From the NCBI GenBank assembly GCA_964626065.1, contig CAZVDE010000047.1, positions 1 through 12,967 on the forward strand: 12,967 bases of DNA, given 5' to 3'. The notes beneath the pieces were generated by a model. It was not told the DNA's origin and searched no databases. It saw nothing but the letters and a program-made list of their open reading frames with translations. Origin of the DNA: UBA3910 sp964626065. GTDB lineage: Bacteria; Bacillota; Limnochordia; Darwinibacteriales; Darwinibacteriaceae. Shown here in pieces: positions 5,978 through 12,967 of the stretch (its first letter is position 1; the number at the start of each line of letters is the position of its first letter). The translations under genes were made by a program, and so were the position numbers.

Positions 5978-7065
5978 CCAAAAAGAACACATGGTGGTCA
6001 GGGGTTGCAGTTCCCTTGGTTGCTATCTTGTTGGGGCTATTAATCGGTGCTGTGTTGATGATCGTGACCGGCACTAACCCCATTACGGGTTACGCTGCAC
6101 TCTTGCGCGGCTCGTTTGGCAGCGGCGTTGATTTTTCTGAGACTATTATGTATGTAAACCCGTTGATTTTTACAGGGCTTTCCATTGCGGTCGCTTACAG
6201 TGCGGGCCTGTTTAACATCGGCGCGGAGGGCCAAATCATTGTGGGTATGCTCGCTTCCGCTTTTATCGGTTTCAAATTCGCCGGTTTACCCAGGCTGATT
6301 CATTTGCCCCTAACGCTCGGTGCCGGAATGTTGGCCGGGGCGTTGTGGGCATCTGTTCCGGGGTATCTGAAGGCTAAGTTCGGGGTGCACGAGGTGGTCA
6401 ACAGCATCATGATGAACTATGTGGCCCTGCACCTTTCGCACTACCTTGTCACGGGCCCCATGACTGATACTAGAACAGCCCTTCCTTATAGCCCTGAGAT
6501 CGCACCCACGGCCAAGCTGTGGCGGTTTTTCGCGGGAATCAGCAGCCAATACCGGGTTAATACGGGGATTCTCATCGCCATTGCGGCCGCGGCCATTGTT
6601 TACTGGCTGCTTTATAAAACAACCACCGGTTACGAAATTCGGGCGGTCGGTTTTAATCCGGATGCTTCCGGCTATGCGGGTATGAATACGGCTCGCGCAA
6701 TGGGCACCGCCATGCTCGTTTCGGGTGCCCTGGCCGGTTTGGCCGGTGCGGTGCAGGTGATGGCGGTACAGCATAAATTCTTGGATATTTTCGTCTTTGA
6801 AGGCTTTGGTTTTGACGGCATCGCCGTGGCATTGGTGGCGAAAAACAACCCCTTTGGTATTTTAGGCAGCGCTTTCCTCTTCGGTGTCCTACACAGGGGA
6901 TCCCAAACCATGCAGGCCATGGCGGGGGTTCCTAAGGAGACTATCGGCATTGTTCAGGCTATCATCATTTTCGCTGTAGCAGCGGAAGGATTGATTAAGG
7001 GCTGGATTCCGGGTTTGGAAAAGATCAAAAGCCTTTTCTTTAAAGGAAAGGAGGCGGACGTCTGA
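5974..7065 (+). CDS. nupP: Nucleoside ABC transporter permease (first)
   Basis: 363 residues, very hydrophobic, of the BPD_transp_2 permease family (LivH/RbsC-like). The N-terminus is short and cytoplasmic, followed by a first membrane helix (about 11-32). The family motif GLFNIGAEGQ (78-87) sits after helix two, and about eight to ten membrane segments can be traced. The loop YEIRAVGFNPDASGYAGM, with Arg and Gly, is the usual site contacting the ATPase. It forms the channel with the next gene's product. ATG 5974 overlaps the ATPase stop (ATGA), with the GGGGGAGGA binding site inside the upstream gene, which indicates translational coupling. Confidence 0.94.
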   Translation: MTKKNTWWSGVAVPLVAILLGLLIGAVLMIVTGTNPITGYAALLRGSFGSGVDFSETIMYVNPLIFTGLSIAVAYSAGLFNIGAEGQIIVGMLASAFIGFKFAGLPRLIHLPLTLGAGMLAGALWASVPGYLKAKFGVHEVVNSIMMNYVALHLSHYLVTGPMTDTRTALPYSPEIAPTAKLWRFFAGISSQYRVNTGILIAIAAAAIVYWLLYKTTTGYEIRAVGFNPDASGYAGMNTARAMGTAMLVSGALAGLAGAVQVMAVQHKFLDIFVFEGFGFDGIAVALVAKNNPFGILGSAFLFGVLHRGSQTMQAMAGVPKETIGIVQAIIIFAVAAEGLIKGWIPGLEKIKSLFFKGKEADV

Positions 7066-8015
7066 TGGGTATTGATTGGCAGCTTATTCAATACTTTTTA
7101 ATCGATTTATTGGCGTCTACCGTGACGCTGTCAGCGCCTCTGATTATGGCTTCTATTGGTGGCGTCTTCAGTGAACGATCGGGTATTATCAATATAGGGA
7201 TCGAAGGCATGATGCTGACCGGTTCTTTTGTTGGCGTTTTGTTTTCCCACCTGACGGGCAATGCCTGGCTTGGCTTTCTAGCCGGGGCATGCGCCGGTGG
7301 GCTCATTGCGGCGCTCCACGCGGTGGCGAGTATTAAGTACCACGCGAATCAGACGGTATCGGGCGTAGCAATCAATTTATTGGCAACTGCCTTGACCGGA
7401 TTTATGCTGCGGGCGATCTTTAAACGGGCGGGACAGACAAATAGAGTGGCGAAACTAGCCTTCTGGTCCTTCCCCTGGCTGCGCAATATTCCCGTTATTG
7501 GGGACATCTTCAGCAGAAATACGCCTCCGGTGTATCTTGCTTTTGTGGTTGTAATCGTTTCGCACATTATCCTCTTCAAGACGCCGTTAGGCCTGAGAAT
7601 TCGGGCCGCCGGAGAGCATCCGGAAGCGGCGGATACGGTGGGGGTCAATGTGATAGGCGTCAGGTATTTTTCGGTCATTACCAGTGGATTCTTGGCCGGG
7701 ATGGCAGGCGCCACCCTTTCTTTAGGGCAGCTTTCTCTATTTAGGGAAGGGATGAGTGCCGGTAAGGGGTTTATCGCACTCGCCGCTATGATTTTTGGGA
7801 AATGGACACCCGTGGGTTCTTTGGGCGCTTCGCTCTTGTTTGGGGTGGCTGATGCTCTGCAGCTCACTGCTCAAAACTGGGGGCTGGTGGCGATTCCCAC
7901 CGAATTCTTTGCCATGTTCCCCTATTTGATTACCATGGCGGCGCTGGCCGGAATTATTGGCAGGTCTACAGCACCGGCGGCAAGCGGAAAACCGTATATC
8001 AGGCGCGGCATGTAG
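7065..8015 (+). CDS. nupQ: Nucleoside ABC transporter permease (second)
   Basis: 316 residues, second BPD_transp_2 permease of the importer and shorter than its partner, as in Bacillus NupQ. The conserved motif SGIINIGIEGMM (39-50) parallels GLFNIGAEGQ of the first permease, and the loop LGLRIRAAGEHPEAADTVGV is the likely ATPase contact. Eight or more hydrophobic segments are visible. Its ATG shares one base with the preceding stop (TGATG at 7063-7067), and AAAGGAGG lies about ten bases upstream, so it is coupled to the first permease. It is the last gene of the operon; a strong terminator begins 13 bases after its stop. Confidence 0.94.
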   Translation: MGIDWQLIQYFLIDLLASTVTLSAPLIMASIGGVFSERSGIINIGIEGMMLTGSFVGVLFSHLTGNAWLGFLAGACAGGLIAALHAVASIKYHANQTVSGVAINLLATALTGFMLRAIFKRAGQTNRVAKLAFWSFPWLRNIPVIGDIFSRNTPPVYLAFVVVIVSHIILFKTPLGLRIRAAGEHPEAADTVGVNVIGVRYFSVITSGFLAGMAGATLSLGQLSLFREGMSAGKGFIALAAMIFGKWTPVGSLGASLLFGVADALQLTAQNWGLVAIPTEFFAMFPYLITMAALAGIIGRSTAPAASGKPYIRRGM

Positions 8016-8021
8016 CGTTTC

Positions 8022-8073
8022 AAAAACAGAGGCCGGCAGGCGCGAGTGGGGCGCCGCCGGCCTCAATTTTTTT
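8022..8073. terminator. Bidirectional terminator between convergent operons
   Basis: A long GC-rich stem, GAGGCCGGC (8029-8037) with GCCGGCCTC (8056-8064), is extended by an inner GGCGC/GCGCC helix. On the + strand it is followed by TTTTTTT (8067-8073), and on the - strand by TG and TTTTT (8026-8022). It therefore can end both the transporter operon and the phosphorylase gene. Confidence 0.9.
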
Positions 8074-8077
8074 ATGT

Positions 8078-8923
8078 TCACATGTCAGCAATAATTTTTT
8101 TGACCAGCCTGATAAAATCATCCGCGGCCCGCCGGCCCATTTCCACAACCTCGGCGTGGCTCGTCCCCTGTGTGTAAATGCAGGTCATGTTGGTGATGCA
8201 GGAGATTCCCAAGAGTTTCAGGCCGCAGTGCCTGGCCACTATTGCTTCCGGAACGGTGGACATTCCCACCACATCAGCACCTAAGGCCATGTAGGCCCTG
8301 ATTTCAGCGGCAGTTTCATAGGTGGGGCCCTGCCAGTAACCATAGATTCCCTTTTGCAGTTTAATACCAAGCGTTTTGGCGGATTGTTGTGCCAACGAAA
8401 TCAATTCCGGTGTATAGGCTTCGTACATATCAACAAAACGTTCACCGAATTCGTCCAAATTTGGCCCGCGCAAAGGCGACGGAGCAAAGAGCGAAAGGTG
8501 GTCTTCGATCACCATTAGTTCGCCCGGTGAGAAATGTTTGTTTACCCCACCGCAGGCATTGGTAAGAATTAGGGTATCAATTCCCAGTTTGGCTAGGACC
8601 CTAATGGGAAAAGTCGTTGTATTGGTACTGTATCCTTCGTAGTAATGGACGCGCCCCTGCATAACAACTACCTCGCGTCCTTCCAACCGCCCGATGATTA
8701 ATTGGCCTTGGTGGCCGGCAATAGTGGCAGCCGGAAAGTTGGGGATATTGGCAAAGGGGATGCGCACCGCCTCTTCTACGCGGCTTGCCAGGGCGCCCAG
8801 CCCTGAGCCGAGGACGATACCTATCCGCGGTTTTAGGGGGGTCTTTGCCTGAATGAATGAGGCGGCTTTCGCAATGGCTGCCGATAGCTTCTTTGGATCG
8901 AGCACAGCTAAGTTGTTGTCCAT
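8078..8923 (-). CDS. punA: Purine nucleoside phosphorylase (trimeric class)
   Basis: 281 residues, normal for trimeric PNP, which splits inosine and guanosine (and deoxy forms) with phosphate to the free base and (deoxy)ribose-1-phosphate in the cytoplasm. Phosphate-site residues can be traced: S40 (GSGLG), H71 (GHQG), R91 and H93 (MQGRVHYYEGY), and S222 (GMSTVPEA). Base-site residues are E203 (GPTYETAAEIR) and N245 (CITNM), equivalent to bovine E201 and N243, which favour 6-oxopurines. ATG 8923 has AAGGAGGG seven bases upstream. The gene lies 32 bases after the secreted-protein gene on the same strand and is probably co-transcribed with it. It converges on the nucleoside importer, matching uptake followed by phosphorolysis. 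Confidence 0.96.
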   Translation of the reverse strand: MDNNLAVLDPKKLSAAIAKAASFIQAKTPLKPRIGIVLGSGLGALASRVEEAVRIPFANIPNFPAATIAGHQGQLIIGRLEGREVVVMQGRVHYYEGYSTNTTTFPIRVLAKLGIDTLILTNACGGVNKHFSPGELMVIEDHLSLFAPSPLRGPNLDEFGERFVDMYEAYTPELISLAQQSAKTLGIKLQKGIYGYWQGPTYETAAEIRAYMALGADVVGMSTVPEAIVARHCGLKLLGISCITNMTCIYTQGTSHAEVVEMGRRAADDFIRLVKKIIADM

Positions 8924-8955
8924 AATACCCTCCTTGAATAATTATTGCAGCCAAG

Positions 8956-9768
8956 CTATTTTACTAAGCTGCTGTTTGCAGTGTTAAACCGGCGCCCGCT
9001 GAACCTTAAAAGGGCGTTGGGGTAAGTAATAGCCATGGTTACCATATCCTGCGGGCCGGGTTTTGTAAGCGTGGCCGTTATCACAAGGTTGTTCGGGCTT
9101 GTCTCAACTGCCTTTTCTATTTTAACCCGGTAGCCGCCCGTGGGTTTTGCACCCGCGCAAAGAAGAATATACGTGTCTTCATGGAGCGTCAGGCTGTAAA
9201 GCCCCTCAGTGCGGTGGTGCTTTTCATACCACGCGGACAGCTCGCTGTTGGCCTGCAGATCCTCTCTGCTGACAAGGCTGTATTCCACATCTATCCCCTC
9301 CACCGCGGTGCCGCTGCCTGAATCAAGCAGCACACAGCCGCATTCCTTGTCCCAGTCCACTACCGCTCCGAAATGTTCGGCGGTAAAGCGCAGGGGCAGG
9401 TACAGCACGTTCTGCACCAGCCTCGGTGGCACGTCCAGCCCGGCGATTTCAAGGATTTCGCCTCGGGTTACTACCGCCAGATCTTTACCTACCTGTAAAG
9501 TCAAGTGCACTGAGTCCGTTTTGAGGATGATCCCGTTTTCACCTTGCCTTTCGCAGTCTGCTGCAAAAAGCGCGACCAGATCGGCGGTTGAGATTAAGAT
9601 GCGGCCGCGTTCCAATAACAAGGGTTGTTTTAATTCCACCAGGCCGTTGTCCATGATCAGTGACAGCGATACTTGTGGTTTTCGGCCTGCCCAAGCAGCG
9701 CTTGGTTGGGCGGCCGCGGTAAGAACCAATAACGCCAGAAGCATGAAGGCCTTACCCTTAGTCATCAT
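8956..9768 (-). CDS. Secreted protein: copper-amine-oxidase-like domain plus PrcB C-terminal domain
   Basis: 270 residues. An N-terminal Sec signal peptide has K4 and K6, a Leu/Ala core and a likely cut after AWA27; no lipobox is seen. Residues about 35-148 resemble the Cu-amine-oxidase N-terminal-like domain common in secreted Firmicute proteins, with the landmark LYLPLRFTAEHFGAVVDWD (122-140) and a C143/C145 pair. Residues about 190-258 match the PrcB C-terminal domain (GAKPTGGY at 206-213, then NLVITATL and PNALLRF). In PrcB itself this domain partners a surface protease. The likely role is extracellular or periplasmic binding or protein interaction; no catalytic site is seen. Two start codons are adjacent (9768 and 9765); GGGG at 9773-9776 fits either, and the second has the better spacing. 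Confidence 0.82.
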   Translation of the reverse strand: MMTKGKAFMLLALLVLTAAAQPSAAWAGRKPQVSLSLIMDNGLVELKQPLLLERGRILISTADLVALFAADCERQGENGIILKTDSVHLTLQVGKDLAVVTRGEILEIAGLDVPPRLVQNVLYLPLRFTAEHFGAVVDWDKECGCVLLDSGSGTAVEGIDVEYSLVSREDLQANSELSAWYEKHHRTEGLYSLTLHEDTYILLCAGAKPTGGYRVKIEKAVETSPNNLVITATLTKPGPQDMVTMAITYPNALLRFSGRRFNTANSSLVK

Positions 9769-9791
9769 CTCACCCCTATGTTAAGTTTTCA

Positions 9792-9839
9792 GCGTTATTC
9801 TTCTCTTTTTGCCCGCGTTATTCCTGCCTTATGGCAGGA
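9792..9839. promoter_or_regulatory. Repeats in the divergent intergenic region, candidate operator
   Basis: The nine-base direct repeat GCGTTATTC occurs at 9792-9800 and 9815-9823, spaced 23 bases apart, about two helical turns. The second copy runs into a perfect inverted repeat, TCCTGCC-TTAT-GGCAGGA (9822-9839). It lies between two divergent genes (9768 and 9898) and could bind a regulator or form an RNA hairpin in the leader of the nuclease gene. No convincing -35/-10 pair is seen for either direction. Confidence 0.35.
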
Positions 9840-9897
9840 GTTTGCCACCGCCGGAACATATATAGGACAAGGAGAGAAACTATTTGGGGGGATTTTC

Positions 9898-11223
9898 ATG
9901 GGCGGCATTCGGTTTATCCATACTGCAGATATTCATCTGGGCAGCGTACTTGAGACCGGGGATGGGCCGCTTCCCGATTCCATGCAAGAACTGGTCACGT
10001 CGGCCACTTTCGAGGGATTTCGCCGCGTTTGCAGTTTGGCGATTGAGCATGCCGTGGACTTTGTGGTTATTGCCGGAGATCTATATGATCGCCGGGCGCG
10101 CTCCGTCCATGCCCAGGAATTTTTCGTTGCCCAGTGTCTGCGGCTGCAGGCGGCGGGCATCGGCGTCTATGTTTTGGCGGGCAACCATGACGCACTGCGG
10201 CAGAAAAACGAGTTGTTTGAGCCACCCGCTAACGTTTTTACTTTTTCGGCGGAGGCACCGCAGGTGTTTACAACCGTCGATCGGCGGGGTAAGGCGGTAG
10301 CCCGCTTAGTGGGCCAATCCTATGGGCGCAGCGCCGAAAAGGCCCGGCTGCATCTTAATTATCCGGTATTGCCTGCTGATTTATGGAATATTGGCGTGCT
10401 GCACACCCAGCTCGATGGTGAACCTTCTCCATACATCCCCTGTTCTTTAGGTGAACTTAAATCCAGGGGCGACCTTCATTATTGGGCCTTAGGCCACATT
10501 CACCAACGGGGCATCCTGCATGGCGGAGCACCCCATATTGCCTATCCGGGCATCCCCCAAGGCAGGCATTTTAAGGAGCAAGGGCGAGGGGGCTGCCTAT
10601 TGGTGGAGTTGGGCCGCCTTCAGCAGGATGTATTTACTTTCTTGCCCACCGCCGCCGTTGTCTATAAGCGGGAGGAGATTTTCATCGATGAAGAGCCCGA
10701 TGACATCCCCAAAACCCTGCCCGAATTAGAAACGCGGCTGATTGCCGCGGCGGAGGAAATCTTGGGCGCCGGGCAGGATGGAAGTTATCCGGTGCAGGGT
10801 TATCTGATCCACTGGATCATTCGCGGCCGCAGCTCCATTCATGAGTTAATCGCGGAGCAGCCGGACGAGGTGCGCGCCCTTCTCCTGGAGAGCCTGCGGG
10901 GCCGCTTCAGCAGCGGCACACCTTTTTTGTGGAGCGCGGAGCTTACTTTACGGACCGAGCCCGCACTTGATTTAGAGGAAGTACTCAGGGGCAGCCCCGT
11001 TGCGGAAGAACTGGAGCGTGTGATTGAGGACTGCAAAAATAATGCGGAAGTTCAAGCAAGGCTTAAGGAAAGTCTCGGTGCAATCTGGGGCGGGCACGAG
11101 GATGAAGAAAACTATGGCGATAAGGATGACTTCCGTTTTCCCGTAGATGATCAGGCCCTCATAGAACTTCTGGCTGCCGCCAAGCAGTTGATTCTGGAAA
11201 AATTAGCTGAAGGGAGGGAATGA
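9898..11223 (+). CDS. yhaO: SbcD/YhaO-like DNA repair metallophosphoesterase
   Basis: 441 residues from ATG 9898, chosen because TTTGGGGGGAT lies just upstream; the in-frame extension to 9778 has no binding site. The N-terminal half is a calcineurin-like phosphoesterase of the Mre11/SbcD group. Metal-site motifs are DIH (D11, H13), GDLYD (D61), GNHD (N96, H97), H169 (LHTQ) and GHIH (H200, H202), the complete set for a two-metal nuclease. The C-terminal part (about 260-441) is acidic and helical, and in this family it would dock the ATPase partner. It is expected to cut DNA ends during repair, together with the overlapping downstream ATPase (ATGA at 11220-11223). Family assignment is firm; the in vivo substrate is inferred. 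Confidence 0.93.
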   Translation: MGGIRFIHTADIHLGSVLETGDGPLPDSMQELVTSATFEGFRRVCSLAIEHAVDFVVIAGDLYDRRARSVHAQEFFVAQCLRLQAAGIGVYVLAGNHDALRQKNELFEPPANVFTFSAEAPQVFTTVDRRGKAVARLVGQSYGRSAEKARLHLNYPVLPADLWNIGVLHTQLDGEPSPYIPCSLGELKSRGDLHYWALGHIHQRGILHGGAPHIAYPGIPQGRHFKEQGRGGCLLVELGRLQQDVFTFLPTAAVVYKREEIFIDEEPDDIPKTLPELETRLIAAAEEILGAGQDGSYPVQGYLIHWIIRGRSSIHELIAEQPDEVRALLLESLRGRFSSGTPFLWSAELTLRTEPALDLEEVLRGSPVAEELERVIEDCKNNAEVQARLKESLGAIWGGHEDEENYGDKDDFRFPVDDQALIELLAAAKQLILEKLAEGRE

Positions 11224-12967
11224 AAATCAAAATCCAGCGCCTGCATATCAGGGATTTTGGCATACTGCGCGATCAAACACTCGAGCCTTTGCACCCCGGG
11301 TTGGTAGTGATCGGCGGTTTGAATCGGGCGGGGAAGTCCACCTTGATGCATGTCTTAAGGTGTTTGGGTTACGGTTTTCCTCGCGGCGGCAATCTGCCCC
11401 CGGCAACCGTCGAATACGAGGTGGAAGCGGATGTAAGCTGCGGGGGCGCCCTGTACAGCCTGCGCTTGAGGGGATACGCTGCGCCAACATTGACTAGGAT
11501 TTCGCCTGCCGGGTCTGATATAGAAGGGGTAGCGCAGCTGTACTCGCCGGACAGCTTTACTTATGGGCAGCTGTTCACCATCACACTGGAAGAACTGCAG
11601 GGCGTGGCCAACCTTCCCGCGGGCGAGCGCCGCCGGCTGCAATCCGTTTTGCTGGGCGCGGGCTTAAAAGAAGTGGCCATGCTGCCTCGGCTCAAGAAAG
11701 AATTGAGCAGCCGAGCAGATGCCATTGGCGGAACGCGGGGCAATCCGTCCGTGGCCCAGTTCAGAAAATTCCATGGGGGTATTCTGGAAGGGCAGGCGAT
11801 CAAGAACCGGGGCCTGAGCCACGTTAGAAAATATGGGGAGCAGCGGGCGCGATTAAACGTGCTAAAGATGGAGCTGAAGAACGCCCGTGAGGAGTTGGCC
11901 TTGGCCAGGCAGCGGGTGCGCCGCCTAGATTTGGTTAAGAATCATTTTGAGAACTATTTGGCCTTGGAACGTCTGGGCAGAGAGTTGAAATATGGGGAAA
12001 ATAAACGCTGGCGATCCGTTCCCGGCCCGGATCAGCTGGAACGGGTCACCGAGCTGCTAGCCCGCTGTGCCGCTGCTGCAGGCGACATAAAAGAAAGGGA
12101 AATCGGTCTCGGGTTTAATGTGGAGGGCGATACCGGTGCCGAGCTAAGCGCTGCTTTGGCCGCTCGGAGCCATGAGTTGGCGGGTCTGGCGGCGGGTGTT
12201 TCAGGCGTGAAAGAGCGCTTGCGCCAAGTAGAAGACGATGAACAGCAATACAACCAATTGCGGCGGGGCTTGGCGGATCGGATTCGCGCAGTTAACGTGA
12301 ATTGGCCCGCTGATGACTTGCGGTCCATTAGTGCTTTACGCACCGACGCCATTGAGCGGCATCGGTTGGAAGAACTGGTGGAAAAACATTATCTGCTGCA
12401 GGCTGAGCAAAAAGAGCAACACACCCAATTATCCAGACTGCGCGTGGAGCAGCAAGAAGACGAGGCGGATCTTCAGGCACTCGAAAAACCCCGCCTCGGG
12501 CTGCGCGCCTACATTATGCTGAGCCTCATTACTGCAGCGGTCTGTGCGCTGGCGGGCTTGTTCTTCAACCCGTGGGCCGTATCCTTACTGGGCTTGGCGG
12601 CACTTTTAAGCATGACAGCTTACTACTTCACCGGTTCGGGTAGGGGCGAAATGCGGGAGCGGCGCCGAGATAGGTTGGTAGAGCGGGCCGCTGAGATCGC
12701 GGTTCTGGAAAAATCTCTGGCCGAGATGGCCGCCGGCCAAGCGGAGTGCTGGGCCGAACTGGAGCAGAGTCGCAGCCTGTTAAGTTTAGATGAGCAGGTT
12801 CCTTTCAGCCGGCTTCCGGGCTATCTGGAACAGGCCAAGGCTTTGCAGGAGCGCATTCTGGAATTGGCTAGGCTGGAAGCGGAACTCAGCAGCGCTAAAG
12901 AAGGCCTGGAACAGTCACTGAGGCGCTACAGCGAGTTTTTATCTAGGCTCGCGAAGCGAGCCGGGCT
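11220..12967 (+). CDS. yhaN: YhaN-like AAA ATPase with coiled coils and membrane segments, partial
   Basis: 582 codons are present and open to the window end; the Bacillus relative is about 960 residues, so the C-terminal signature and Walker B part is missing. The N-terminus has the SMC/RecF-type start IRDFGILRD and Walker A GLNRAGKST (33-41, K39); relatives usually have Glu where R36 stands. Conserved LFTITLEELQGV and LLGAGL follow. Long charged heptad-like stretches (about 205-270, 300-425 and 480-580) predict coiled coils. They are broken by two hydrophobic segments (about 428-470, after KPRLGLRAY), a hairpin that would anchor the coil in the membrane, as known for YhaN. Its ATG overlaps the nuclease stop. 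Together they form an SbcCD-like pair, probably for membrane-linked DNA processing. Confidence 0.9.
   Translation, partial: MKIKIQRLHIRDFGILRDQTLEPLHPGLVVIGGLNRAGKSTLMHVLRCLGYGFPRGGNLPPATVEYEVEADVSCGGALYSLRLRGYAAPTLTRISPAGSDIEGVAQLYSPDSFTYGQLFTITLEELQGVANLPAGERRRLQSVLLGAGLKEVAMLPRLKKELSSRADAIGGTRGNPSVAQFRKFHGGILEGQAIKNRGLSHVRKYGEQRARLNVLKMELKNAREELALARQRVRRLDLVKNHFENYLALERLGRELKYGENKRWRSVPGPDQLERVTELLARCAAAAGDIKEREIGLGFNVEGDTGAELSAALAARSHELAGLAAGVSGVKERLRQVEDDEQQYNQLRRGLADRIRAVNVNWPADDLRSISALRTDAIERHRLEELVEKHYLLQAEQKEQHTQLSRLRVEQQEDEADLQALEKPRLGLRAYIMLSLITAAVCALAGLFFNPWAVSLLGLAALLSMTAYYFTGSGRGEMRERRRDRLVERAAEIAVLEKSLAEMAAGQAECWAELEQSRSLLSLDEQVPFSRLPGYLEQAKALQERILELARLEAELSSAKEGLEQSLRRYSEFLSRLAKRAG

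Noticed and set aside
9778..9897. N-terminal extension of the YhaO-like nuclease to 9778
   Set aside because: The phosphoesterase domain begins right after ATG 9898, which has a very strong binding site; the extension covers the repeats and lacks one.

Overview
The window looks like a chromosomal segment of a bacterium from the Firmicutes (Bacillota), of moderate to fairly high GC. The signs are strong G-rich ribosome binding sites (GGGGGAT type), compact intrinsic terminators, a NupNOPQ-type nucleoside ABC transporter, a secreted copper-amine-oxidase-like/PrcB protein and a YhaO/YhaN DNA-repair pair. The transporter's binding protein has a Sec signal peptide without a lipobox cysteine. That hints at a two-membrane Firmicute (Limnochordia, Negativicutes and Halanaerobiales are the known diderm lineages), but this is inference and not a firm assignment. 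I see no mobile element, CRISPR array, tRNA or rRNA.

Left part (1-1240): a cyclic-di-GMP-I (GEMM) riboswitch on the + strand is followed by a perfect intrinsic terminator. After it come about 170 bases without a convincing gene, then a second strong + strand hairpin terminator. No + strand gene follows closely. The next gene, a bacteriohemerythrin-like protein, lies on the - strand with its own terminator. The riboswitch therefore appears to be an orphan or to control a short non-coding transcript. The hemerythrin has Gln in place of one conserved iron-ligand His. A short - strand stretch at 1077-1202 reads like the C-terminal end of a lost protein.

Middle part (1243-8015): a glycosidase-like protein of the six-hairpin type is followed by a four-gene purine-nucleoside ABC transporter operon: BMP-family binding protein, double ATPase and two permeases. 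The last three genes are translationally coupled by overlapping stop and start codons. An AT palindrome lies over the likely -10 box of the operon, and a hairpin separates the binding-protein gene from the ATPase gene. A strong bidirectional terminator closes the operon.

Right part (8078-12967): a purine nucleoside phosphorylase converges on the transporter operon from the - strand and is preceded on that strand by a secreted two-domain protein (copper-amine-oxidase-like plus PrcB C-terminal). Transporter and phosphorylase together suggest uptake of purine nucleosides followed by phosphorolysis to base and (deoxy)ribose-1-phosphate. Divergent from these, a SbcD/YhaO-like metallophosphoesterase nuclease overlaps a YhaN-like AAA ATPase with central membrane segments, cut by the window end. 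No clearly new multi-gene system is visible. The least explained region is the riboswitch and non-coding segment at the left end.
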